This document shows positions 16,868 to 25,600 of a stretch of DNA of 64,000 bases, piece by piece. This DNA is from Solidesulfovibrio magneticus RS-1. Lineage in GTDB: Bacteria > Desulfobacterota > Desulfovibrionia > Desulfovibrionales > Desulfovibrionaceae. Made by a program: the position numbers and the translations under genes. Within the stretch, counting starts at the first letter, position 1. Each line of letters starts with the position of its first letter. A model generated the notes under the pieces. The model ran no database searches. It saw nothing but the letters and a program-made list of their open reading frames with translations, and was not told the origin of the DNA. Where the stretch lies: contig NC_012796.1 of assembly GCF_000010665.1 (NCBI RefSeq), positions 3,749,501 to 3,813,500 of the forward strand, written 5' to 3'.

Positions 16868-18631
16868 ATGCAGAAGGGTTTCCCGCGCCAGTACGACGAC
16901 CTCAATGCGCATCTCGAAAAGCTCGACAAGGCCGGACTCCTGTGGACCATCAGCGATCCCATCAACAAGGACCGCCATCTGCATCCCTTCGTGCGCTGGG
17001 GCTATGTCGGCGACGTGGGCACGGTGGTGGCCAACAATCCCAAACGCGCCTTCCTTTTCACTAACGTCACCGACAGCAAGGGCCACAGCTACCAGGGCGA
17101 CTGCGACGTGATGGTGGGCGGCACGGCCGGTTCGCCGGCCATCTACGCAGCTTCGCTGGGCATCGACGACGCCGGCGACGATCTCACCGCCCTGTCCCAG
17201 AAAATCTTCGCCAAATGGGTCCAGGCCTTTGAAAAGCCGGTGCCGGCCGTGGAAATTCCCTCCGAGGCAGCCCCGGTCCATGAAGTGGTCCTCACGGGCG
17301 ACGCCCTCAAGGGCGGCGAGGGCAAGGGCCTGGCCGGCCTGCCCGTGCCCAACAACACCCCGGGCTGGGACACCGCCCCGTATTTCTCGGCCGGGCTGTG
17401 GATCACCAAGGACCTGGACACCGGGGTGGAAAACATCAGCCAGAACCGGTGCAGCCTCAAGGCCTCCGACCGCATGACCGCCATGTGGCTCATCCAGACC
17501 AACGGCGGCGCCCACAACAACTGGGTGAAATACAAGGAGCGCGGCGAGAAGATGCCCGTGGCGCTCATCGTCGGCGCGCCGCCCATGTTGCAGGTCATCG
17601 GACCCCAGAAGACCCCCGAGCATTTAAACGACCTCGACGTGGCCGGCGGTCTGGCCGGCGTGCCCTACCGCAAGGTGGCCTGCAAGACCGTGCCGCTCAT
17701 GGCCCCGGCCGACGCCCAGATCATCATCGAAGGCTGGATCGACCCGACCAAGCTCGAAATGGAAGCGCCCTTCGGCGAATCCTACGGCAACATGAGCGTG
17801 GAGGAATACAACCACTCCGTCGAGGTCACGGCCATCACCCGGCGCAAGAAAGCCACCATCACCTCCATGATCTCCCAGATGGCCCCGTCGGAATCCGGCG
17901 TCATCAAGCAGCTCAACTACAGCGCGGTGATGCTCAATCACCTGAAAAACACGCTGTACGTGCGCCAGGTGAAAGACGTGGCCCTGCACGGCCCCATGAT
18001 CGGCGTTTCCCGCCTGACGGTCATCGTGCTGGAGAAAAACACCCCGCGCACCGAGGTCTGGCGGGCGCTCACCGGCGCCAGCGCCTTCATGCGCTCGGTT
18101 GGCAAGATCACCGTGGCGGTCGATGAGGACATCAACCCCAACAACGTCGAGGAAGTGCTGTGGGCCATCGCCTACCGCACCGATCTCATGAAGTCGGTGA
18201 AAATCGAGGACTACCAGGCCAACGGCCACGCTCCCAAGCTGCGCGACCGGGAATGGGAGGCCAAGATTATGATCGACGCCACCATGCACTATCCCATGCC
18301 GCCGGTGGCCCTGCCCACCAAGGACATCATGGAAGAGGCCCGGGAACTTTGGGAAAAGGCCGGGCTGCCGAAAATCGCCCCGCGCTGGAAGTGGTACGGC
18401 TATAGCCTTGGCGACTGGTGCGAGGAATGGACCAAGTGCGCTGACCGGGCCGTGGCCGGCGATTGGCTCTTAAACGGCATCCGCACCGCCGTGCTGGTGG
18501 ACACCGACGCCGTGGGCGGCCCCACCGCCGGCGTGCCGCGCAAGGGCGTGGTGCGCTACAACGAGCAGACAGGCCAGGTCGAATATCCCGAAGGCTTCCC
18601 CCTTCGCGACAAGTTCAACACCGACGAATGA
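16868..18631 (+). CDS. UbiD-family (de)carboxylase, copy 2
   Basis: 587 aa. The ATG at 16868 has GGAG seven bases upstream. The N-terminus (YDDLNAHLEKLDKAGLLWTI, LHPFVRWGYVGD) parallels copy 1. The catalytic Glu pair appears as EAPFGESYGN, with Gly to Ala at the second position, and the Arg region as QNRCSLKASDR. The tail (VGGPTAGVPRKGVVRYNEQTG, ending FNTDE) is about 40 residues longer than copy 1. It needs prenyl-FMN from a UbiX. The dyad in front suggests control by the same TetR regulator. It may form a hetero-oligomer with copy 1 or act on a related substrate; neither can be decided here. Confidence 0.88.
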   Translation: MQKGFPRQYDDLNAHLEKLDKAGLLWTISDPINKDRHLHPFVRWGYVGDVGTVVANNPKRAFLFTNVTDSKGHSYQGDCDVMVGGTAGSPAIYAASLGIDDAGDDLTALSQKIFAKWVQAFEKPVPAVEIPSEAAPVHEVVLTGDALKGGEGKGLAGLPVPNNTPGWDTAPYFSAGLWITKDLDTGVENISQNRCSLKASDRMTAMWLIQTNGGAHNNWVKYKERGEKMPVALIVGAPPMLQVIGPQKTPEHLNDLDVAGGLAGVPYRKVACKTVPLMAPADAQIIIEGWIDPTKLEMEAPFGESYGNMSVEEYNHSVEVTAITRRKKATITSMISQMAPSESGVIKQLNYSAVMLNHLKNTLYVRQVKDVALHGPMIGVSRLTVIVLEKNTPRTEVWRALTGASAFMRSVGKITVAVDEDINPNNVEEVLWAIAYRTDLMKSVKIEDYQANGHAPKLRDREWEAKIMIDATMHYPMPPVALPTKDIMEEARELWEKAGLPKIAPRWKWYGYSLGDWCEEWTKCADRAVAGDWLLNGIRTAVLVDTDAVGGPTAGVPRKGVVRYNEQTGQVEYPEGFPLRDKFNTDE

Positions 18632-18905
18632 TGCTTGGCGGGAGCGCCGTGGCAGCCAGCGAGTCGCTTGCAAGAAACATTTATGTTTTTTTGTGAATAA
18701 AAACAATGATTACGGGTTATTGTCACACCCAGCAGGGACATGACATTTCCCGAACGCGACACGAGCCGCGACGCTCCCGCCGATGCCGGCGTCTTCCGGC
18801 CCGAAGCCCTCCCGGGCCGGAAGCGACCGGCAGGTGACGCTCTCCCTCGCACACCCGGCCGGCCCGCCGACCGGAAACCGAAGCACGCGGAAAAAGGGTA
18901 CAGCC
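18632..18905 (+). other. AT-rich leader before ubiX copy 1
   Basis: 274 bases without a gene. 18665-18720 is strikingly AT-rich for this genome, with AAACAT-TT-ATGTTT followed by a T-run, then TTGTGA...TTATTGTCAC, an imperfect dyad. A GC hairpin CTTCCGGCCCG/CGGGCCGGAAG (18793-18803 and 18813-18823) follows. The layout suggests a terminator and a separate promoter for ubiX copy 1 and ubiD copy 3. Confidence 0.5.
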
Positions 18906-19475
18906 ATGAAACGCCTTATCGTCGGCATTTCCGGAGCCAGCGGCGTCGTTTACGGCATCCGGCTCCTGGAAGTCCTGCGCCACAGCCCGGACGTCGAGAC
19001 CCATCTTATCCTGAGCAAGGGCGCGGCCGTGACCCTGGCCCTGGAAACCAAGCACACCCCCGAGTCCGTGGCCGCCCTGGCCGGGGTCAGCCACGCCCAT
19101 GACAACCTGGCCGCCGCCATTTCCAGCGGCTCCTTTGCCGCCGACGGCATGGTCGTGGCCCCCTGCTCCATGAAAAGCCTGGCCCAGATCGCCCTGTCCT
19201 TAAACGACAACCTGCTGACGCGCGCCGCCGACGTGACGCTCAAGGAACGCCGCAAGCTCGTCATCGTGCCCCGCGAAACGCCGCTGCATCTGGGGCACCT
19301 GCGCCACATGGCCGCCCTGGCCGAGATGGGGGCCGTCCTGCTGCCGCCCATGCCGTCCTTCTACCACGGCCCGCAGACCATCATGGACGTGGTGGACCAG
19401 ACGGTCGGCAAGATCCTCGACCAGTTCGCCATCCCCCACGATCTCTTTCGCCGATGGTCCGGCAGCAATCACTGA
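18906..19475 (+). CDS. ubiX: UbiX flavin prenyltransferase, copy 1
   Basis: 189 aa, the usual UbiX length. The ATG at 18906 follows AAGGG. The flavodoxin-like fold is marked by IVGISGASGVVYGIRLLEVL at the N-terminus, VVAPCSMKSLAQIA in the middle and VPRETPLHLGHLRHM near the C-terminus, which are the FMN and prenyl-phosphate site motifs. UbiX joins dimethylallyl phosphate to FMN, giving the prenyl-FMN that UbiD enzymes need. It lies between ubiD copies 2 and 3 and is nearly identical to the copy at 21320 over its second half. Confidence 0.92.
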   Translation: MKRLIVGISGASGVVYGIRLLEVLRHSPDVETHLILSKGAAVTLALETKHTPESVAALAGVSHAHDNLAAAISSGSFAADGMVVAPCSMKSLAQIALSLNDNLLTRAADVTLKERRKLVIVPRETPLHLGHLRHMAALAEMGAVLLPPMPSFYHGPQTIMDVVDQTVGKILDQFAIPHDLFRRWSGSNH

Positions 19476-19544
19476 GGCCCCGACGTCGCCACCTTTTCCC
19501 GCGCCGCTTCGTCCCGGCGGCGCGGCCCAGCCATCGAGGTTGTC

Positions 19545-21149
19545 ATGCCCCAGCAGGATCTTGCGTCATTTGTCGCCGAACTGGAGTCCATCGGCCAGCT
19601 TGTGCGCATCGCCGAGGAAAAGCGGGTGGACGAGCTGCCCGCCGTCATGGAAGCCCACCCGGACAAGGCCGTGCTGGTGGAAAAGGTCAAGGACTGCGAG
19701 TTCCAGTTCCTGGCCGGCGCCTACTGCACCCGGGAGCAGTACGCCCACGCCATGAAGTGCGACCCGCGAAAGCTCGGCCAGACCATCGCCGGCCTGACCA
19801 TCCGCCGGGAAAAGCCGGTCATCGTCGATACCGCGCCCTGCAAGGAAGTGATCCTCAAAGGCGACGACGTGGACATCACCCGGTTTCCCCTTTTTCTCTA
19901 CCACCCCTACGACGGCCACGCCTTTATTCAGGACACCAACGTGGTGTCGCGCGACCCGGACACGGGGCTTATCAACTGGGGCATCTACCGGTTCATGTAC
20001 CGGTCCAAAAACGAAACCAACGTAGACATGCGCAACGATTCCCACAACGGCCGCATCCTGGCCAAGAAGTACCAGGCGCGCGGCCAGGACATGCCTGTGG
20101 CCGTGGTCATCGGCGGGCCGACCCTGGATAAGATCGCCTCCATGTACTCCTTCCCCAGCGTGGATGACTGGGATATTCTCGGCGGCTTTTACGGGGAGCC
20201 GGCCAAGGTGGTGCGCTGCGAGACGAGCGACCTCACCGTGCCGGCCAATGCCGAGATCGTCATCGAAGGCCGCATGATGACCTCGGAAGGCTGGATCTAC
20301 GACGAAGGCCCCTACGGCGAATACACCGGCACCTACGGCTCGGGCCTGCCGGCCAACTGCCGCTTCGTGGTGGACTGCATCACCTTCCGCAAGGGCGGCA
20401 TCTACCAGTACGCCACCATCGGCGGCCTGCATCCCGGCCGCACCGACCTCATGATCTTCGACCCGACCATCGAGGCCGACATTTATACGGCCCTGGTCAA
20501 CGCCGGCATCCAGGTCCTCGACGTCCACGCGCCCTACGGCGGCAGCCACAACATCGTCTACGCCCGCATCAAGGTGCGCGGCGGCGGCGACGCCAAACAG
20601 ACCCTGGGCCTCATGCTCACCTGCTCGCGCCAGTGGTTTCCCAAGCTGGCCTACGTCTTTGACGAGGACATCGACATTTTCGACGACGACCAGGTCAAAT
20701 GGGCCCAGGCCTGGCGCTACAACCCGCAGGTGGACACGGTCGTCATCCCGGACCTCAACATCCTGCCCCTGGACCCCCTCGCCCAGACCAACCATCCGCC
20801 CGTGCACACGCCCAAGGCGGGCTTTGACTGCACCATCCCCATCGTCGGCGACATCGACCGCTTCAGCTTCGAAAAATGCGCCGTATCCGACCCCCTGGGC
20901 GACCCCGGCCCGGTCGCGCCCCTGACCGAGGAGGCGCTCACCGAGGCCATGGCCGCCTATATCAAGGAAGCGCCGCGCATGTGGCGCGACATCCTCAAAC
21001 ACTTCCACGGCCAGCCCTATCCGCTCATTTACCGGGCCTTCGGCAACCTGCGCCCCAAACTCGGCCGGGTGGCCGACCGCCGGCCGGACTATCCCTACAC
21101 CTTTGCCAACGCCTGTTTCGTCTACGAAAAGGGCAAGGACGGGAAATAG
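19545..21149 (+). CDS. UbiD-family (de)carboxylase, copy 3 (divergent subfamily)
   Basis: 534 aa. The ATG at 19545 has GAGG about eight bases upstream. It is clearly UbiD-like but diverges from copies 1 and 2: PLFLYHPYDGHAFIQDTNVV, LINWGIYRFMYRSKNETN, and the catalytic Glu pair in DEGPYGEYTGTYG. The C-terminus includes FHGQPYPLIYRAFGNLRPKLG, so a different substrate class is likely. It is flanked by the two ubiX copies. Family knowledge supports prenyl-FMN-dependent decarboxylation or carboxylation; which direction runs in this anaerobe is not evident. Confidence 0.88.
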   Translation: MPQQDLASFVAELESIGQLVRIAEEKRVDELPAVMEAHPDKAVLVEKVKDCEFQFLAGAYCTREQYAHAMKCDPRKLGQTIAGLTIRREKPVIVDTAPCKEVILKGDDVDITRFPLFLYHPYDGHAFIQDTNVVSRDPDTGLINWGIYRFMYRSKNETNVDMRNDSHNGRILAKKYQARGQDMPVAVVIGGPTLDKIASMYSFPSVDDWDILGGFYGEPAKVVRCETSDLTVPANAEIVIEGRMMTSEGWIYDEGPYGEYTGTYGSGLPANCRFVVDCITFRKGGIYQYATIGGLHPGRTDLMIFDPTIEADIYTALVNAGIQVLDVHAPYGGSHNIVYARIKVRGGGDAKQTLGLMLTCSRQWFPKLAYVFDEDIDIFDDDQVKWAQAWRYNPQVDTVVIPDLNILPLDPLAQTNHPPVHTPKAGFDCTIPIVGDIDRFSFEKCAVSDPLGDPGPVAPLTEEALTEAMAAYIKEAPRMWRDILKHFHGQPYPLIYRAFGNLRPKLGRVADRRPDYPYTFANACFVYEKGKDGK

Positions 21150-21191
21150 CTCCTGCCCGGCCGGGCGCAAACGTGGTCGCAACGTCAAGCC

Positions 21192-21233
21192 GGGCCGCTC
21201 TCCTGGCCGCCTGTCGCGGCGGAAGAGCGGCCC
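21192..21233 (+). terminator. Nested hairpin between ubiD copy 3 and ubiX copy 2
   Basis: An outer perfect stem GGGCCGCTCT/AGAGCGGCCC (21192-21201 and 21224-21233) encloses GCCGC-CTGTC-GCGGC. No U-run follows. It sits in the middle of the 170-base gap and may attenuate or stabilise the mRNA. Confidence 0.5.
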
Positions 21234-21319
21234 GCCGCCGCGAAATAACGCTCAGCGGCCCAAGGCGCACCAGATCCTCAGTCTTGTGCAGCCGGCCCAC
21301 GCCCCGTAAAGAAAAAACC

Positions 21320-21883
21320 ATGAAACGCATCATCATCGGCATTTCCGGGGCCAGCGGCGTGATCTACGGCGTCCGCCTGCTCGAAGTCCTGGGCGGCGTC
21401 GCGGACGTGGAGACCCATCTCATCCTCTCGTCCGGCGCGGCCGTCACCCTGGCTCTGGAGACGGACAAGACCCCGGCCGATCTGGCCGCTCTGGCGGGCG
21501 TGAACCACGATCCGGCCGATCTGGCCGCCGCCGTGTCCAGCGGCTCGTTTGCCGCCCACGGCATGGTCGTGGCCCCGTGCTCCATGAAAAGCCTGGCCCA
21601 GATCGCCTTGTCCCTCAATGACAACCTGCTGACGCGGGCCGCCGACGTGACGCTCAAGGAACGCCGCAAGCTCGTCATCGTGCCCCGCGAGACGCCCCTG
21701 CACCTGGGGCATCTGCGCCACATGGTCGCCCTGGCCGAGATGGGGGCGGTCATTTTGCCGCCCATGCCGTCGTTCTACCACGGCCCGCGAACCATCCTGG
21801 ACGTGGTGGACCAGACCGTGGGCAAAATCCTCGACCAGTTCGCCGTACCCCACGAACTCTTCCGGCGCTGGGGCGGGCGGTGA
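21320..21883 (+). CDS. ubiX: UbiX flavin prenyltransferase, copy 2
   Basis: 187 aa. The ATG at 21320 has only a weak AAAGA site. It has the same motifs as copy 1: IIIGISGASGVIYGVRLLEVL, VVAPCSMKSLAQIALSLN and VPRETPLHLGHLRHM. From about residue 80 onward the two copies differ only at scattered conservative positions (Ala/Val, Leu/Ile, Gln/Arg), so they arose by a recent duplication or are kept alike by gene conversion. It overlaps the next gene by four bases. It should supply prenyl-FMN for the neighbouring UbiD proteins. Confidence 0.92.
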   Translation: MKRIIIGISGASGVIYGVRLLEVLGGVADVETHLILSSGAAVTLALETDKTPADLAALAGVNHDPADLAAAVSSGSFAAHGMVVAPCSMKSLAQIALSLNDNLLTRAADVTLKERRKLVIVPRETPLHLGHLRHMVALAEMGAVILPPMPSFYHGPRTILDVVDQTVGKILDQFAVPHELFRRWGGR

Positions 21884-22389
21884 CACCGGAAGCCTTCGAG
21901 GCCGCCGTCCGGACGCTTTTTGCCGAAGTGGCGGCCATGACCCTGGCCACTTGCGCGCAGGGTCGGCCCTGGGCCAGCGACGTCTATTTCGCCCCCGACG
22001 GCTGGAAGCTCGTCTTTTTCTCGTCGCCGGCCAGCCGCCATTGCCGCAACCTGGAGGCCAACCCGGCCTGCGCCGCGACCATCCATCCGGTGGTCGCCTC
22101 CTGGCGCGACATCCACGGTCTGCAACTGGAAGGCCGGGTCGAACCCGTCGAAGGCCTCATCGCCATGGCCCAGGCCGCGGCCGTCTACTGCGCCAAATTC
22201 CCCTTTGCCAAGGCCCTGCTGGAAGCCCCTGGCGAGAGCGCCGCCAAGATGGCCCGCGTGCGGCCCCACGTCTTCATCCCCCAGTCCGTGCGCCTGACCG
22301 ACAACCGGCAAGGCTTCGGCACGCGTTTTCTGCTGCGCCTGCACGATGGCCGCCCCCTGGGACCGCCAGAGCGGGATTCAGGCAATTGA
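21880..22389 (+). CDS. Pyridoxamine 5'-phosphate oxidase-like flavin protein
   Basis: 169 aa from a GTG at 21880 overlapping the ubiX stop (GTGA). The split-barrel PPOX pattern is seen in MTLATCAQGRPWASDVYFAPDG, LVFFSSPASRHCRNLEANP and ATIHPVVASWRDIHGLQLEG. Such small proteins bind FMN or F420 and reduce or sequester small substrates. Tight coupling to ubiX suggests work on a flavin or on the substrate of the island. It is the last gene of the island. Exact activity is unknown. Confidence 0.8.
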   Translation: MTPEAFEAAVRTLFAEVAAMTLATCAQGRPWASDVYFAPDGWKLVFFSSPASRHCRNLEANPACAATIHPVVASWRDIHGLQLEGRVEPVEGLIAMAQAAAVYCAKFPFAKALLEAPGESAAKMARVRPHVFIPQSVRLTDNRQGFGTRFLLRLHDGRPLGPPERDSGN

Positions 22390-22662
22390 ACTGAAAAAAC
22401 GACGGGCAACTGCCAATCCAGAAAACGTCGAACCCACCGTCCCAAGCGGTCCAGTCGCAGCCTGCCCCCAGGAAATCTTGCCAGGACAACCCTTGCCCCC
22501 ATTGCTGCCTCGCACGGTTTGTTCTATGCTGGATGTGGAGTTGTCGAAAACGACACCATCAGCAATGCAAGACGAAACCGCACGGATGTTCTCGCCCCGG
22601 CGAGCCGCTTTGGACCATTGGTCCGCCCCAACAGCAGGCAAACAGCTCCTGGCGGTTCGCTC

Positions 22663-25600
22663 GTGACAACTTCTCAGCCCTCCGGGCGCGACACAGCCAA
22701 GCCCCGCCTCGGCCTGCCAGCGCTTCTCGTGTTGCTGTGCGCCCTGCTGCTGTCGCCTGCCGGCCGGAAATCCCAGGCTGCCCAGTCCGACACCCAACCT
22801 CCGGCCAAAGCCATCACCGTAGTCCTGGATCAGGATTATCCGCCCTACACCATCACCACGCCCGAGGGCGAAACCACGGGCATCCTCATTGACTACTGGA
22901 AGCTTTGGGAAAAAGTGACGGGCGTGCCCGTCACCTTGCGTCCCCTGGACTGGAACACCGCCCAGAATGAAATGCTCCAAGGCCGGGCCGACGTCATCGA
23001 CACGCTGTTCCGCAATCCCGAACGGGACAAAATCTACAGTTTTTCCAAACCCTACGTCACCCTCGAAGTACCGATCTTCGTTCATAAGGATTTAAGCGGC
23101 ATCAAGGACCTCGACACGTTGCGGGGATTTACCGTGGGCGTCAAACGCGGCGACGCCAGCGTGGACTACCTGTCCAGCCGGGGCATCCTGCCCCTGGCCG
23201 CCTTCGACGGCTACGAAGGCGTGGTCCAGGCCGCCCGCGACGCCCGGGTCAAGGTCTTTTGCGTCGACAAGCCTCCAGCCCTTTACTACCTCTACAAGTA
23301 TGGCCTGGAAAACGACTTCCGCTTGGCCTTTACCCTCTACCAGGGCGAGTTCCACCGGGCCGTGCGCAAGGGCGACGAAGCCCTGCTCCAGCTCGTGGAA
23401 GACGGCTTTGCCCGCATCACCCCGGAACAGTACGAGGAAATCGACCGCAAATGGCGGGGGTCGGCGCTTTTTCCTTCCGCCACCATGCGTTACGCCCTGT
23501 GGGCCCTGGCCGTGGTGGCGGCGGCCGTGGCCGTGCTCGCGGCCGTCAACGCCGTGCTGCGCCGCACCGTGCGCCGCCAGTCCTCGCGCCTCGACCAGCT
23601 TCTGGTGGCCGTGGGCCAAAGCGAGGAACGCCACCGCGAACTCGTCCAAAGCGCCGCCAGCGTCATCCTGCGCCTGGACCACCAGGGCCGGGTGGTCTTC
23701 TGCAACGCCTTCGGCCTGGAGTTCTTCGGTTTTACCCTGGAGGAAATGATCGGTCGGGACATCGGACTCCTCATTGACCTGCCCGACGTCCCGGGGACCG
23801 AGGACAGCGCCGACGCCGCCTCCTGGCCGCAGGCCCTGACCGCCATCGCCCAAGCCCCGGAAAGCGCCGCCGCCCTGACCCGCCAGCACAGACGCAAAAA
23901 CGGCGAACTCGCCTGGATCGCCTGGTCGTTGCGGGGCCTTCGCGCCGCCACGGGAGGGGTGAGCGAAATCCTGTGCATCGGTAACGACATCACCGAGCGC
24001 AAGCGCATCGAGGAAGCCCTGCGCGCCAGCGAGGCCCGCTACACTCTGGTCGCCAGGGGAGCCAACGACGGCATCTGGGACTGGGACCTGCGCACCAACA
24101 TCGTCTACTATTCTCCACGGTATCTCGAAATTCTCGGCTACACCCCCGATGAGGTGCAAAGCCTCCTCGACGAATGGACCAAGCGCATCCATCCCGACGA
24201 CGCCGAAAACGTCATCCGCGCCAACAAACGCTGCGCCGACGGCGAAGTGGACAACTTCGCCGTGGAATACCGGATGCGCCACAAAGATGGCGCCTACCGC
24301 TGGATTCTCGGCCGGGGAGCCAGCCTCAAGGACGAACGCGGCGTGGTCATCCGCATGGCCGGCACCCACACCGACGTCACTCGCCGCAAGCGCGACGAGG
24401 AAGCCCTGCGTGAAAGCCAGGACCAGCTCGCCAAAATCTTCCGCTTCACCCCCGTGGGCATTGCCATCACCACCCGGCGTGACGGCCGCATCGTGGACGT
24501 CAACGAGACCGGGGCCCGCATGTTCGGCCACGTCAAATCCGAAGTCATCGGCCGCACTGCCCACGAAGTCGGCCTGTGGCGGCGCACCGAGGAACGCGAG
24601 GCGCTGCTGGCCGAAATGGCCCGGGCCGGCTCCATCTTCGGCAAGGAACTCGACCTGCGCCATAAAAACGGCTCCACCGTCACCGTGCTGTATTCCGCCG
24701 TGGCCAACCACGCCTACGGCGAGCCCTGCATCCTGTCCGTGCTCGTGGACATCACCGAACGCAAGGCCATGGAACAGGCCCTGCGCCGCTCCAAGGAGGC
24801 CGCCGAGTCCGCCAACAGGGCCAAAAGCGAATTCCTCTCCACCATGAGCCACGAAATCCGCACGCCCATGAACACCATTCTCGGCATGGTCGACGTACTT
24901 GCCGGCACCTCGCTGACCAGCGACCAGACCCATGCCGTCAAGTCCATCGAACTGGCCGGAGCCGGCCTGCTCGGCCTGCTCAACGACATCCTCGACCTGT
25001 CCCAGATCGAGGCCGGCGGCATGGTCATCGAGGAAAAATCCTGCGACATCGTCGAGCTGACCACCCAGCTCGCCGACATGATGCGCCCCGACGCCGACCG
25101 CAAGGGCCTGGAGCTACGCCTGGAAATCCGAGGCGATCTGCCGCCGCGACTGTTCTGCTGCCCGGACCGCATCCGGCAAATCCTCGTCAACCTCCTGGGC
25201 AACGCCATCAAGTTCACCCAGCAGGGCCACGTCGTCCTGGAAGTCGCCAGCACCCCTTCCCTCACGGACGGCCCGCGCCTGCGCCTGGCCGTGCGCGACA
25301 CCGGCATCGGCATCCCCGCCGACAAGCAGGCCGTCATTTTCGACCGTTTCACCCAAATAAACGCCTCGGCCAACCGCCAGTTCGGCGGCGTGGGCCTGGG
25401 GCTGGCCATCTGCAAAAAACTCGCGGAGCTCATGGGCGGACGCATAGCGGTGGAAAGCGCTCCCGGCCAGGGCTCCACCTTCACCCTCAGCCTGCCCCTG
25501 CGTCCCGCGCCCCTGCCGCGCCCCGCCGGCCTCCAGACCGCCATCCCGGTGAACCGCTCCGGCGGCGGCTCGGTGCTCCTCGTCGAGGACAGCCCCACCA

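Noticed and set aside
22505-22519. A possible sigma54 site before the hybrid kinase (TCGCACG-GTTT-GTTC)
   Set aside because: The first G of the -24 pair is C and the -12 is not recognisable, so it matches too poorly.
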